DNA from: Clitoria ternatea
Lineage: Eukaryota; Streptophyta; Magnoliopsida; Fabales; Fabaceae
Length of the DNA: 64,000 nucleotides
Direction: 5' to 3'
Assembly (NCBI GenBank): GCA_037962975.1
Contig: CM075671.1
Coordinates: 13,315,001-13,379,000 of the forward strand
The notes below the pieces were generated by a model. The model worked only from the letters and a program-made list of their open reading frames with translations, searched no databases and was not told the DNA's origin. How positions within the stretch are numbered: position 1 is the first letter of the stretch; every line of letters starts with the position of its first letter. Position numbers and translations under genes: made by a program. Positions 35,910 to 47,945 of this stretch are shown piece by piece.

Positions 35910-38047
35910 ATGGATATCAACAAAAAACAAGCATCAACCATGAATTTTGATCATCTTTTTGCTCCTAAGAACTCTTCTTCTTCCTCTGCCGCCCTCTTTG
36001 CTTCCATTTTTCCACCTCCACCATCTGTACGCCTCATCTTCTCAATTTTCAATCTCAACACTTTATTTCACTTCATATATATAATATACACTCTCTAATT
36101 ACAGTCACTTATTTGTCAAATGGAGTACTTTCGGAAGGTGTTTGCATATTAACAAGTTTCACTATATAAATTGAAAATAAATTCATTGGTGAATGACATG
36201 TCACTTATATACTCAACCCATTACACTTTCTTAACTTTTAAGGTTGGAGGGAGTGAATCAAGAAAGCAACACATGGGAAGCAAAAACTTTGCAGCACCTG
36301 CAGGTTCGTTAAACTTGCACACACATACATACATATATTATATATTAGCAGAGGATTTGAACCAAGGACATCTTAATTTGATTTGGTTTCATGACCTAGA
36401 GCAATCCCTATACTTCTTCAAATTATAGGAGATATTTATTTATTTCACAAGTAAATTTTTACAACTTAATTTTATGGTTTACAATAAAATATAAATTAAA
36501 TTATGTTGTAATATCATGATTTTACATATAAAAATTAAATATTTATAGATATATCATCCTAATAGTTGTTTGTATTGTAAATTAAATAAATTTCATTAAA
36601 ATTAAATTGATTGATTATTAAATTATATAAAAATTTTATAAACCTAATTTACCTAATGATATATAATTGTTTATTTAACAGTTGAATTAAAGAAATTTAA
36701 TGAATAATCTGAAGTTTATTATAGGTTATAAAGTGAAGTGTATCATAACAACTTCGAATGTCTTCGGAATTATTTAGTAATGGTTTTATATAATCTGATA
36801 GGAACTCATCACAGTAAAAGAGGTGGAATCTGTAACAATGTGAATGAGACAGTGGAGCCAAGCTACTTCAGCTCTTCTATCTACTATGGTGGTCAAGAAA
36901 ATTATTCCCCTACCAGCAGGACCACTCAACCCCACCACATCGTGAGTGCCATATTTCTCATCCCTTCATTATTGTCACCCTTCTCTCACATAACTATATA
37001 TTCAAAATTAAGTGATCAATACTTATTGAAACTTAGAGTAATATTTATCTATTGAGACAAGTTAGACATATCATTTAATTTATAATAAGTGAGATAAATT
37101 AAGATTAGTTTCTATGTTGAATTAGGGTTGAAATTTTTTGATACAATATTCATCACTTAGAATATTTATAATGTTTATTACCTTAAAAATGTATCACTTT
37201 CTCCAAAATAAACTTCATGACATTATGTATCTCTAGCTTATCAGCATCACACAAATATTTTGGGCATAAATGCTTTTAATCCCTCAATTTTACCAATCTT
37301 TTAATTTGATTTCTTATATTAGAAATAAGTATTGTTTCATCCAATATAAACATCCTACAAAGCATATTTAACCGCATATATATGATCGAGTAGTGTCTAT
37401 TGTAACCAATGTTTTCAGAACTGGATCGGTCATTGAACCGGTGAAGGTATCGGTTTATGAAAACCGTGCTAAAACCGGGGTTCAACCGTAGTTAAACTGG
37501 TAGTATTAAAGAATTCATCCAGAGCAGTTAACTAAACGATTTACAGTTCAACCGGTCGGACCGACCGAACCGGTTTGGTTTTGATAACAATGATTGTAAT
37601 TATTGTAAGGTAAAGGATTCTCCATTAATGTCTTAGTAGGATAAGGGAGTTGGATATTTATATATAAACTACCTTAGAATCTTAATTAATTCCTACTTTT
37701 AAAAATATTTTTTCCTTTTTATTTGTTATATTCTTTTATTTTAAAACGTGCAAAATAAGCAGTATATTTCTAAATTAAAATTAACGAGTAAAAAGAATAT
37801 CATAATGAGGTATAGATTTCATAATCATTTTCACGTCTGCAGTTGAAGAAAGAAAAGGATGATGATGATGATTCCCATGGAAACGATTCAAATAGTGCTG
37901 CAAGAGGGAACTGGTGGCAAGGTAGGAGCAGTAGCAACTAAAGGAATTAAAAATGTCATCTAATAACTGATAAACTTACAATATAATTACTCACTTTTTA
38001 GTGCACCTCTATTATTTTTGGTTTCTGCAGGTTCCCTTTATTATTAA
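35910..38047 (+). CDS. Short conserved plant protein of unknown function
   Basis: Five exons give about 130 aa: 35910-36026, 36243-36303, 36823-36941, 37843-37921 and 38031-38047. Donor and acceptor phases agree, and the last exon encodes only GSLYY and the stop. Landmarks are NFDHLFAPK with a serine run (residues 12-26), IFPPPPS (34-39), ETVEPSYFSSSIYYGGQENY (about 68-87), an Asp run and GNWWQGSLYY at the C-terminus. I recognise this set of motifs as a plant-specific family that is short, Ser-rich, without membrane segments and probably intrinsically disordered. I know of no established reaction. The acceptor of exon 3 is the least certain, since a nearby CACAG upstream gives the wrong phase. 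An extra small exon is possible. Intron 3 holds a MITE. Confidence 0.78.
37409..37591. mobile_element. Small MITE in intron 3 of the plant gene
   Basis: The ends ATGTTTTCAGAACTGGATCGG and, read inverted, ATTGTTATCAAAACCAAACC are imperfect terminal inverted repeats. The body is rich in CCGGTT/AACCGG words that pair across the element. No target duplication could be confirmed. It is probably hAT-like, by resemblance only. Confidence 0.5.
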
Positions 38048-38962
38048 CATCACACATAGTAAAAGATACATACTCAGCATATATTCCAGGTATATATCTA
38101 TATATTCCTCCCTCTTCTTTTTTTGACTTGCCTAGATTCATATAATTCAATAGATTAACACGAATAATAAATTTCATCATACGCATTTCATTGGAGTGAA
38201 AAGGTGGTACACTAGATGAAAAAAAGAGAAAAGATTATGGAATCGTGCTGATAAAATCTAATAAATTAATTATTAATTTTGACTTATTAAAAAAATACAG
38301 AAACAATTCAAAACTAATTGAAATTACCCATTATAATTGATTTACTAATTAACGTAACTGAGTTGACAGTGGTGCAGGATATGAAAGTGATCAGGGACGC
38401 TGTAGTATTCCGTAATTAACTAGAATAAGTGGTTGAGTACTATTTTGTCCACTACATTGGGTTCTTTTTTGTCCCAAATATCTGGTAAGTACTCAACACA
38501 GCAGTAACAACAGTAGCATTGGGCCAAACCAATCACCGGCTTTGTATTTTACTAGTCTTTTTTATATGTATATTTTATAATACACCATGGTTTTATATTG
38601 GTGATGATCATGATGGAATCCTGTTTATGCTATCTGGGCCATCGCTTACTACTGCTATCAGCACTAACAATAAAACCTCTCGCTTTTTTAGTACTCACGG
38701 TATTAATATCTTTCATTAATTTTAATATTCGTTTGCTATGTAGTTTGTGAAAAAAAAATTAATAATTCTGATACAAAAAGAAACTCAGGTACGTATGCAA
38801 AAAATTCTTTGAACCTGATACAAAAAGAAGAAAATACCAATAATAAGTTCGAACACCACCAAGAAATATTTCGCACCACCAAACCGTAATCGCTTATCAC
38901 GTTTAATGTCGGCTAAATGGTTAAGTAGCAATTTATAAAATAATATGATATGAAAAATACAT
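38048..38962. other. Spacer between the plant gene and tRNA-Asp
   Basis: No further gene is seen. The first part is the 3' UTR of the preceding gene. An inverted repeat GAGTACT/AGTACTC spans about 38434-38494. Confidence 0.45.
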
Positions 38963-39034
38963 CGCCGTTGCCGGGGATCGAACCCGGGTCGTCCGCGTGA
39001 CAGGCGGAAATACTTACCACTATACTACAACGAC
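38963..39034 (-). tRNA. tRNA-Asp(GTC): tRNA-Asp (anticodon GTC)
   Basis: A 72-nt cloverleaf can be read on the minus strand. The acceptor arm is GTCGTTG paired with CAACGGC, with discriminator G. The D arm holds AGTATAGTGGTA. The anticodon loop is CTGTCAC with GTC at 38999-39001. The T arm is CCGGG-TTCGATC-CCCGG. There is no intron. Just upstream is CATCAA, the CAA start context usual in plants. Just downstream a T5 run gives the Pol III terminator. It should be functional. Confidence 0.97.
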
Positions 39035-39906
39035 TTGATGTTATGTAATTTCATAGTGCGCTTTTAATTCAAAAACCCACTCTTCTGTAGATGTAGTTCA
39101 ATGTTCAATATTCGGTTTAGCATAACTTAAATTCTTAAAAGTAGTTTTTCTTTTCTCTTTAGCATCGTTAAATATTTACTTTTGATTTTCGAAATTTTAA
39201 TTATAAAACTAGTTTGAGTGATGTTCTAACATTAGTACCAGGATGTTTAAAATTCACTTTTTTAAAATTATAAATTGATATTAGAATAATCAAAATTTGA
39301 CTAAGATGTGTAACATATTTCCTAGTTTAATTTAAAGAAATCAGTATAATTTGAGAATCTCATAAAATTTTCATAATATATTTGCCAATTGTCAAGAATT
39401 ATTTGCATTGAAATTAAAAGCAGCTTATATCTTATGACTCCGGACATGTTATCTTACATGACTCCGGACAACATTTTATGAAAAAAATTGGACTCACCAT
39501 AACAGTTTTAGCTCTTTGCAATAATAATGATATAAAATACAGATTGGCATGGAAGAAAAGGCCATAAACAATACAAGGGCATTATAGCAATACACAGAAC
39601 CATGTCCTCTAACTAAACTAACACATATCTTACTCTAAATACAATCTTAATTGATACAATTGGTCCTGAGCTGATCCGTGTCAGATTTCAGTTAGAGACT
39701 GCAATAACCAAATTCAACTATGAATTTCATCTCTCAACTACAAATACAATTTTTCTTAGTACTCAACCAACAACAGATACTAACTAGTAAATAATACAAA
39801 GAAATGGAGTTAACTTGAAAGCCATTTCCCATGTCAACTTTACAACTATACAACCTCACCCTTTATTTTGTCTTGCCTCTCATGGCATGTGATTCCTTTT
39901 GACCTT
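39035..39906. other. Spacer and probable 3' UTR of the RopGEF gene
   Basis: No gene is seen. The part from about 39540 to 39906, less AT-rich and next to the stop codon, is likely 3' UTR. Confidence 0.5.
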
Positions 39907-42900
39907 CTAGCTGTTCAGTTTTTTATTGCTACTTGAGATTGAACACTTCACCTCAGCTGAATTGTTGTAAACCTTTGTTTCCTTTGATTCCACTCCAAGA
40001 TAATTTGACAAGACTCTTCTCACGCCGAAGCTACGACGTTGAGGTTTGATGTTGTTGTCACTGTTGTTGAGGAAAGGAGTTCTGTCTCCCTTTGCAGGAC
40101 TAATTAGTGTGCCCGTGGCTGCTTTGAATGGAGGGCCAGAGACTGACACTGCCATATTATGTGAGACTTTCCGCGGAGAAACAATTGGAACCAATGGAAA
40201 CCTATCTGAATGTTTGGTCAAGTCATCCACATATAGCAAATCATCTATGCGAGCTACGATGTTAAATGCCATGCTCTCCAATACTCTTGAATAGCTCTCT
40301 AGCATAGATTTTCCAACATCCTGAATGTTTGAAACAATAAAATGTGTCAATGCGAAAGGCTTTGATTGCAAATAAAAAAGGTTAAATTATACAGCAAGAT
40401 ATAAACTATTTAAGAAATCTTAGTTTGATCTTTATACTTGTAAAACCTGTTATTGGGCCATGTCAACATTTTAGTTAGAACTTCCTAGTTTATAGCTTAT
40501 AGCTTATGACTTTTTAAGGAGCTTATTGAAACAAAGTTGCTTAATAAGACTAGCTTGAAACTTATGTCTTATAGCTTGTTGCTTATGACTTTTTGGATAG
40601 TTTGTAGCTTACAACTTTTTAATGAGCTTATTGAAATAGAGTTGTTCAATAAGATTAGCGTAAGCTTCTTCTATTTTGTGTTTACCAAACAATTCTAGTA
40701 GTTTTTGAAAAACTATAAATTATCCTTGCAAAACAGGAAGTATGTGTAGAGATTGAGCACAAATTTTAAAATAATTCAAAGACTTACTTAAAATTTAAAA
40801 CATGCAAACTAAGTTTTGAAACAACTTTCAAATTTGTATTTAGGTATTATTCAAAGAATTTCAAATAGTTTAAAGACTGACAGTATAATTTAACAAATAA
40901 AGAAAGAGAAGCATGGAACCTTGTTGCAGTGGATCTTGCTTGTATCCAAGGTGGTTTGAGTTAAACCTGGGAACCGTTGTTTTAATGAGAGTAGAACATT
41001 TTCAGCTCTTTCTGCCAGAAGTTGTCTTTTATCAGCATCAGCCATAAAGTCCTTGACAATTTCCCATGATGTTTTTGTGGTTGAAGAACGGTTAGGATTA
41101 AGTGGGGGTTTAGAAGAGTGAGTTCTTCTACGCCACACATATATTGAGGCTTCCACACGGTTTGCAATCTCTAGTGCAACATGCTCAGAGGAGAGGTCTA
41201 AGCAATCAAGCAAGCACTCTGGAGAGAATTGGTCAGATGTGATGTAACGGTAAATAAAATCCCCCAAGCAAGTTCTTCCATTCTGAAAGTTAAGACAGTG
41301 CATCAAAATCAAATATGTTGGAACAAATCTTTTAAAGTTACATACACATGCTATGAATCTTCCTTTAAAATATCCCATATACACTTTGTGAGCATTTGGC
41401 TTAATCATATGTAAATTAGTATACAACAAAATTTTTTAAGTTGTACAACTTTGTATATGATAAGACAAAAAGAAAGAGAAAGTTTTTACATAGAATTAAC
41501 ATTAATGTAGCCTCCTATGATTTTGGAATGCCCAACACAATTTTTTACTTTTTATATCTTATTTTGTATAAAGTTGCATGTGCTTAGAAAAACCGTATGT
41601 ATAATAACATTATGGCACGAGGGTCTCTATATATGCATGAAGTCATACCTTAGGAAGGGTTTCTAAGTATAACTCAGGAACTTCCATTTCAGCTAAAGCA
41701 CTGTTGTTGATGGCCATGGCTGCTTTGAGTATTTGGCTTGCACATTCTCGTGTGTGATTCAACTGTTTTCTTGAATTCTCGTTGAGCCCTGAAGGGGGAA
41801 GACGAGGCACAGGGAGCCACCACTTCTCCTCTTGCCGCTGAATTCTTTGGCAGAATGAAGCTGAACCATCTCCATCTTGGGCTACAATTCCTTGATCAAC
41901 ATACCAAAACTCCATATCTGTGCAACCATCTAAGATTTCCTGTGATACAGAGAATTTCACACAAAAGTCTTAGTGTGGTTTCTCTACCAATTAGCATTTT
42001 ACTTGCTAGTATACCATCAAAGAATAAGCTCAAAAACTTACAATAAGCATATTGTCAAGTTTACGCAGAGCTGGAAGATTGATAAAAATATCTGATCTTG
42101 GTCTGCAAGTCATTATCTGCAAGTCATTTTCAAAATTTTCAGTTTAGTTTCTAGTTTATGAGAAGTAATTTGTTTTTGTGCCTGTTCTAGTTCATCTTTT
42201 CCATGACAAGAAGTCTTGATCGAACCTTATTTTATAAAGTCAAAGGTTAAATTGAAGTTTTTAACATCTCAAGGATAAAAATGTCGATTATAGAATTTCA
42301 AGGACTAATTCAAGAGTTTACTCTTGATTGTTGAAAAGAATACTGAAGTTAGAAATAAGGACGATATTTATATACCTCAAGCTTATTCCCATCTGGAAAT
42401 GTTTGCCAAGAAGGTGTTAACTCAACAATGTGATCACCAACGCTAAGAAGCCATTCCATCTCTCTCCGCCACATTGCTTTCTTTTCACAAGGTAGAGGCT
42501 CTAGTCTCCACAATTGCCCAAACACAGTGGCTACATGATGTATAAAATCCCAATTAAAAAATTACTATAAAAACCCAACAATTCAAACCTTGGCAGTAAA
42601 TTTGAATATTTTGTCAATTCAGAAAAGGGAACAATTTCTCAACACAGCATAAACCTATAATATATCACTATCACTATTATGTTACAAAGAAAGCATTAAG
42701 CATACCACACAGATTAGTAATGGCATTTGAGATAGCTAAAGCAGTGCAGACTCCTTTTCCAGATCCTGACATATCTTCACCAAGCAGTAATTTTGCAAAC
42801 CTTTCCTTCATTGCATCAATTTCTGACCCAACAAAATTTCCCAGTAAATTACACAACAACCCAATAAAAAATATTAATAACTATAACCACTAAAAGTGAA

Positions 42901-43481
42901 AGTGCTGCTTTATTTATAAAAAGAAAAAACTAATAAAAGGTAAGAATATCTGCATTATCTCTTTCCATGATCAATAGAAGCATGCATCAAAACTCAAAAG
43001 AGATATATTATCTGGGTTTTTCTAATTTGTGCAATCTTAAACAGAATAAGAAACAAAGGTGAATAATTTTTATTTAAAATTAACATTAACGAATTGTAAT
43101 GTGATTTTCAAGAATACATTTTAAATTTCAACTTCGTATTCTCTGTTCAAGGTTGCACGCGATATTTAACTCCATACACTTTATAGCCCTGAAAACACAG
43201 AACTTACCTGAAATTTTTGAGCTGATGCTAGTAAATTTGGTATCTTCCAAGTGAGAAACAGGTTGATTTTCTTTTTCATCTGATTTGCGGCATTTGGAAA
43301 CCGTGGCCTTCCGAATAGGCCACCCAAGAGGAGGAGGAGGTGAAGACCCTTTTGCTTCTTGAGGCGAATCCATGGAGCATGATCCACTAAACTTGTTATC
43401 AGCTACGTTATCACCAGAAGAAGAACAAAACCCATTTTTATTTTTTCGAAAATTCTCACCCTTATTGCATAAAGCCTCCAT
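39907..43481 (-). CDS. ROPGEF: Rop guanine nucleotide exchange factor (PRONE domain)
   Basis: Seven exons in consistent phase give 562 aa: 43208-43481, 42706-42822, 42376-42530, 42042-42116, 41649-41939, 40920-41282 and 39907-40320. The N-terminal 90 residues are variable and Ser/Pro-rich. The PRONE catalytic domain runs from about residue 91 to 455, with SEIDAMKERFAKLLLGEDMS at its start, RPRSDIFINLPALRKLDNML, EFWYVDQG, the conserved EEKWWLPVPRLP (W247-W248) and a helical end, GKSMLESYSRVLESMAFNI. The C-terminal tail (about 470-562) contains RRSFGVRRVLSNYLGVE, of the type that in relatives restrains activity and links to receptor kinases. These proteins load GTP on Rop GTPases at the plasma membrane to steer polar growth. 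The ATG at 43481 is the first in frame. A short upstream ORF precedes it. Which RopGEF member this is cannot be settled here. Confidence 0.93.
40495..40665. repeat. Tandem duplication in RopGEF intron 6
   Basis: AGCTTATGACTTTTTAAGGA near 40501 and AGCTTACAACTTTTTAATGA near 40606 begin two related units about 105 bases apart. Both continue into a GAGCTTATTGAAA word and AATAAGATTAGC-like ends. It is probably MITE-derived. It lies in the intron between exons 6 and 7. Confidence 0.6.
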
Positions 43482-43518
43482 CTTGCATTCAAAGCTTTGT
43501 TTTTGGAAACTTGAAAAC

Positions 43519-43548
43519 TCACCCAAGTGTTTCACTCTCCTCCAACAT
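43519..43548 (-). promoter_or_regulatory. Upstream ORF in the RopGEF 5' leader
   Basis: A nine-codon ORF (ATG at 43548, TGA at 43519-43521) lies 37 bases ahead of the main start and does not overlap it. If transcribed it could lower or tune translation of RopGEF. The transcript start is unknown. Confidence 0.45.
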
Positions 43549-44080
43549 AGTCACTACAGGTTCTGCTGTAACAGTGATCGAACTTGAAACACATAAGGAA
43601 GCTAGCTAGCTGTGTTGTGTTGCGAGGTGGGTTTTATAGATTATCGATGAAGAGACCGTTGAGGTTGCTGTGGACAAAGCATCGTGGAAAAGACGAAGGG
43701 ATGAAAGAACATTATTATTATGGCTTTTTCCGAAAAGGTTTGGTTTTAACACTGTGTAGTTCTTTTTCTGTGTTTCTGTGTTCCAATTTCCGAATCCGAT
43801 TTGAAGTTTCAATCCAATGAATGCCACATGCCTTACCAACGTCTCTTTTGCTTTCGCTCTCAGATTACTCAAATTTCTTGTTACGTTCAAAATAATAATA
43901 AACAATTTAAGGTGGTAGCTGTGTCTGTACGAAACAATACCAGAAAATATTATTTCTTTGACCTTTTCTTCCACTCACATTACTTATCATTAGCTCATAT
44001 CTAATTTGGGAAATGTTCTTCTAACACGCACATTATTAAAAGACAATTGAAAATATTTTTTTGTTTAAAATTGTGGTAAA
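43549..44080. other. RopGEF promoter region
   Basis: No gene is seen. Short open frames in both directions have no recognisable content. Confidence 0.4.
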
Positions 44081-44432
44081 TTTTGCTTACGTTAAATGGT
44101 AAATTTAACCCCATAAAAATTTCTGATTTTTGTTTTACTTCTTGGAATAATTTTTAGTAGTATAGTATCCCTGAAACATTTTTATTTAACCCTTGTCGTT
44201 GACTGCGGTGATGAGGTGTAGCTGAGTCACATATCACTTTATAGGATTAAGTTTTTTATTAAGAAAGATAATTAATGTTTAATGAAGTTAATTAGTAGAT
44301 TAAAAAAATACAAATTAACATGTTGCTCTCTTCCTCTTCCTCACTCACGTTGTCGTTATCCACGACTACCGATCCAAGATCGAAGGCAAACTCTCCAACA
44401 TCTACGACGGAATCCTCTCGCCTCATCCCCTT

Positions 44433-45313
44433 TGTCAAATCCCTCACTAATTTACCATTACCTTTAAGCATTTAAATATAAATCTTGGTAAATTTTTAAC
44501 AAAAATAATTCATTTATTCATTCATTCATTCATCAAACCCCAAAATAATTATTTTAAAAAAAAATCTAGAAAACCATTTTCATATAGTGCTAAGATTTCA
44601 ATTACAAACAATAAGTTCTTTTTTTTTTTTGCAAATTAGGGGCCCGACGCTGCGCGTGAGACCAACTCTACGCCCCTGACGCTATGTGCTAGCCTAACGC
44701 TGTGTGTCAGACATGGCAGTAGCAGCAATGCTACTGTCATGATTTTTAGGTCAATTTACCAACTTCTTAAGGTCCTACATTGCCCAATTCAACTCCAAAT
44801 CTCACCAAACTACTTGCGCACTATATTACTCTTATTCCAGAGCTGCTGGTGCAGTCCTATCCCAAAATTTCAGTCCGGTAATGAGTTATGCATAAAAATG
44901 CATTTAGGCCAACTTAAGACCATTCTATTACACCAATTCACCTTAAAGTCATTTAAATATCAATCAAACACATAAGCCAATTCTAGATGTCCACATGGAC
45001 CTACCGGGCACTTTCAGGGATATTGAATCCCACCAAATCTCTATTTCATTGGTTCAGTTCCACATTTAACTTTTAAAACTCATTAATCCAACATCCAAAT
45101 TTTCTAATATCAATTCCCTAATTCATTTACATCATGATTTGCACATAATCACATAACATTTAATACAATTCATGCCAATAATGCATGATCTCAACCCTAA
45201 ATAGCTTCGTGCCATAATTATATCTATATTAATAGTTCCTGGTCATTATGCATAAATAACTATCTAATGGCTCAGTGCCACATCACACTCACATCATCTT
45301 AATCCGGGATATA

Positions 45314-45410
<97 letters not shown>

Positions 45411-47058
45411 GGAGTATATATATACAATACCACAAATATCTACAACATATATTACAAAATCTTTTGCATTGTTCCACTATTCACCTTAAATTGGTCTCCG
45501 TAGCGTCCGCAATATCCCTTTGCTCACTCACTGTAAAATAATTATAAGGGGTGAGTGTCTTGCGTTATAAAGCGATATAAATAAATGAAATAGGAACAAC
45601 ATCACCAGGAGGATTTCATACACCTCCCTTGAATGTCATTTACATTAATCCTTTTCTCTTACAACACCAAAGTGTACTAATAATTCATCATATTCATCAT
45701 CACTCAATCAATTTCAAGTATCTTTAACATATCATTTATTATCATCATCCATAATCAAATCTCAATAACGAAAATTAATCATAACTGACTCCCATGGTCA
45801 AATCATGTAAAAAACACTTAGTATCTGGATACTAAAGGAGTAGCCACCAGCTGGGAGTCACACACTGACATCCTGTAAACGTTACCTAGTTCACCAAGCC
45901 ACACACTGGCTCCCCACCTTAACCATTGGGTCTCTACCTAGACCGGTGAAGCCAAAAGCAAGGGGTAATACATACCGAAGACTGTCCACTCCACAAAAAA
46001 TGCATATAATAATCAATCAACGTATAATTCTTGGCATAAAAGCCATCTCCTTTAACATCGTCATCAAAGTCATAACCAGGCATAAATTCAATATCATCAT
46101 CATCATATAATCTGTTATCATTCTTATAAATCACCCTAGGCATAATATGCTCATCATTTTCATTATATATTCCATAATATCATATCAGTTCTACCATTAT
46201 TCATCGTAATCACATAGCATACAATCATGATTTAACACTTTCTCATTAATCTTATTAATCAAACTTATTATACAATAATCAATACATTTCAAACTATATA
46301 ATTTCTGAATAAAACATTCATACTCACATAAAATTTCAACTCATAATATAAAATTCTCAAAACCTTAACTAAACACATGCTAAAGCATTCCCTTTACCTC
46401 ACTTCCAATGCTCCTTAATTTAAACGCACGTACCGACGCGCCAAAACACTAAAAACACAAGAATTACAAAGAGATTTAGGAATTTAACCGTTGAAATCCT
46501 AATTTAACTTAAGAAAACACTTGAAACTCAATTCCTAAAGCTTTATAAGCTTACCACAATCGAAACCAATGGTTATTCTAAGAAACCCCCTTCTCCGCTA
46601 AGCTTTCGGCACCCCATTCGAAACCTACACAAAGGGGAACTCGTATCCATCATTTAATCCTTCACTTAGGAGCCATAAGGGATTCTTTAACCGATTTAAA
46701 ATCTTAAATATTAAAGCCTTTTTGCTTCCCCAAGAAAATAGACAAAAGATGATGAACTTCCATAAAAATTTAAAATTGAAAGGGCTCACACGATTACCTT
46801 AAGTTTCTCACCTCTACTCTGCGATTGATTTTGAATTCCAACCACAAATTAGCTTCAATTAGCTCCTTATACTTTGAGAGATGAAAGAGGGAAGAGAAAA
46901 GGTCCTGAACTTGTTTTTAGCTTCTATTTTGTGTTAACTAGACACTACGCGTTAGGTAAAATCCTGAATTTTCCTCTTAAATTCATTTTTAAATCACAAA
47001 ATAGTCTTGTATTCTCAAATCATCATAAATTAAGTATAAAAATATACGGGATGTTACA
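44433..47058 (-). mobile_element. Solo LTR, Ty3/gypsy type
   Basis: On the minus strand the LTR starts TGTAACATCCCGTATATTTT and ends GGGATTTGACA, 2626 bp, with TG-CA ends. The flanks CCCTT (44428-44432) and CCGTC (47059-47063) match at three of five bases, an aged 5-bp target duplication. Joining the flanks restores the 14-3-3 reading around L-I-P-S-A. There is no internal coding region, so LTR recombination has removed it. It contains a CA/TA microsatellite, an ATTC-type short repeat near 44508-44532 and a GC-rich ACGCTGCGCGT-type cluster at 44643-44715. Confidence 0.78.
45315..45407. repeat. Compound microsatellite (CA)n(TA)n
   Basis: About 23 CA units pass directly into about 23 TA units inside the solo LTR. 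The six-frame translations over it are artefacts. Confidence 0.95.
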
Positions 47059-47945
47059 CCGTCTGCTATATCCGGCGATTCCAAGGTCTTCTACCTCAAA
47101 ATGAAATGCGATTACCATAAGTACCTAGCTGAGTTTAAGACCGGCGGTGACCGCAAGGTAGCGGCAAAGAGCACTCTCTCTGCCTACAAATCTGCTTAGG
47201 TGAGAACGGTTTTTCTGATTTTCTCTTATTTTAGCGATGTAGATCTGTTTGTTTTCTACAATAGATTCTCGATTCTGACTTATTCTATGACACGCGCACA
47301 AGAACTCAAACGCGATCGTTTTGGTTAATTTAAGATTGAAATAACGGAATCTCTACTATAACAATGATTTCAGAAATGCAAATTGGAAATTACTTATTTA
47401 AAATTGAAAGTTATTGGATCATCATCATCGTCTTGTGTTTGTGTTTTATTTATTGATTCAACACGTGTTTATGGTTTTGTTGTGTGCGATTGACCTCTGA
47501 CTATCTTGAATTGGAGATTCATTATTCAAAGGCTTTGCTTTGCTTTTACAGTGTGGAATTCGTTTGTGTTTTCTGATTTTCTATTTTTGAATTTGTAAGC
47601 AAGACGTTAGTGAGGAAGAGGAAGACAAGAGGAAGAGGAAGAGAGCAACGTGTTAATTTCTATCTTTTAATCTGTTAATTAACTTCATTAAACTTTAATT
47701 ATCTTTCTTAATTAGAGACTTAATCCTTCTAGGCATTTAAAATTCCGAGTCACGTGTCACGTATACACTCAATGGCGTGTGACTTAGCTACACCTCATCA
47801 CTTAACAGAGGCCGTCAACGACAGATGTTACATACTATAAATAAAAATGTTTCAAGGACACTATACTACGAAAAATTATTCCAAGAGGTAAAACCAAAAT
47901 CAAAAATTTTTAAGGAGCTAAAGTTACCCTTTAGCCTTTTCCTTA

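Larger units (their letters stand above)
44350..47199 (+). pseudogene. Captured 14-3-3 gene fragment, split by a solo LTR
   Basis: Left piece (about 44350-44432): IHDYRSKIEGKLSNIYDGIL, the central 14-3-3 helix sequence, with a small deletion after GIL that shifts frame. Right piece (47059-47199): SGDSKVFYLKMKCDYHKYLA and then EFKTGGDRKVAAKSTLSAYKSA, followed by TAG where the family has Gln. GTGAGAAC follows directly, so the donor and the start of an intron (47200-47600) were captured too. That shows capture from genomic DNA rather than from mRNA. The N-terminal dimer part and the C-terminal phosphopeptide-binding helices are missing. It is not expected to be functional. Confidence 0.85.
44090..47936. 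mobile_element. Pack-MULE-like element carrying a 14-3-3 fragment
   Basis: Long terminal inverted repeats, 44090-44352 on the left and about 47612-47936 on the right, match with scattered changes. Shared words include ATTTTTATTT, GATGAGGTGTAGCT, TTAATGAAGTTAATTA and GTTGCTCTCTTCCTCTTCCTC. The flanks are TTTTGCTTA (44081-44089) and TTTTCCTTA (47937-47945), a 9-bp target duplication with one mismatch, the Mutator hallmark. Between the arms lie a 14-3-3 coding fragment and its intron, and no transposase. A 2.6-kb solo LTR is nested inside. Without that insert the element was about 1.2 kb. Confidence 0.85.

Noticed and set aside
38434..38494. Inverted repeat with GAGTACT arms, considered as a small MITE or terminator
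   Set aside because: Arms are only about seven to ten bases, and no target duplication or related copy is visible.
45300..45410. CRISPR-like regular repeats
   Set aside because: This is eukaryotic DNA and the regularity is a dinucleotide microsatellite; no repeat-spacer pattern exists anywhere in the window.
45275..45541. Open frames with His-Thr or Tyr-Ile runs
   Set aside because: They are translations of the CA/TA microsatellite.
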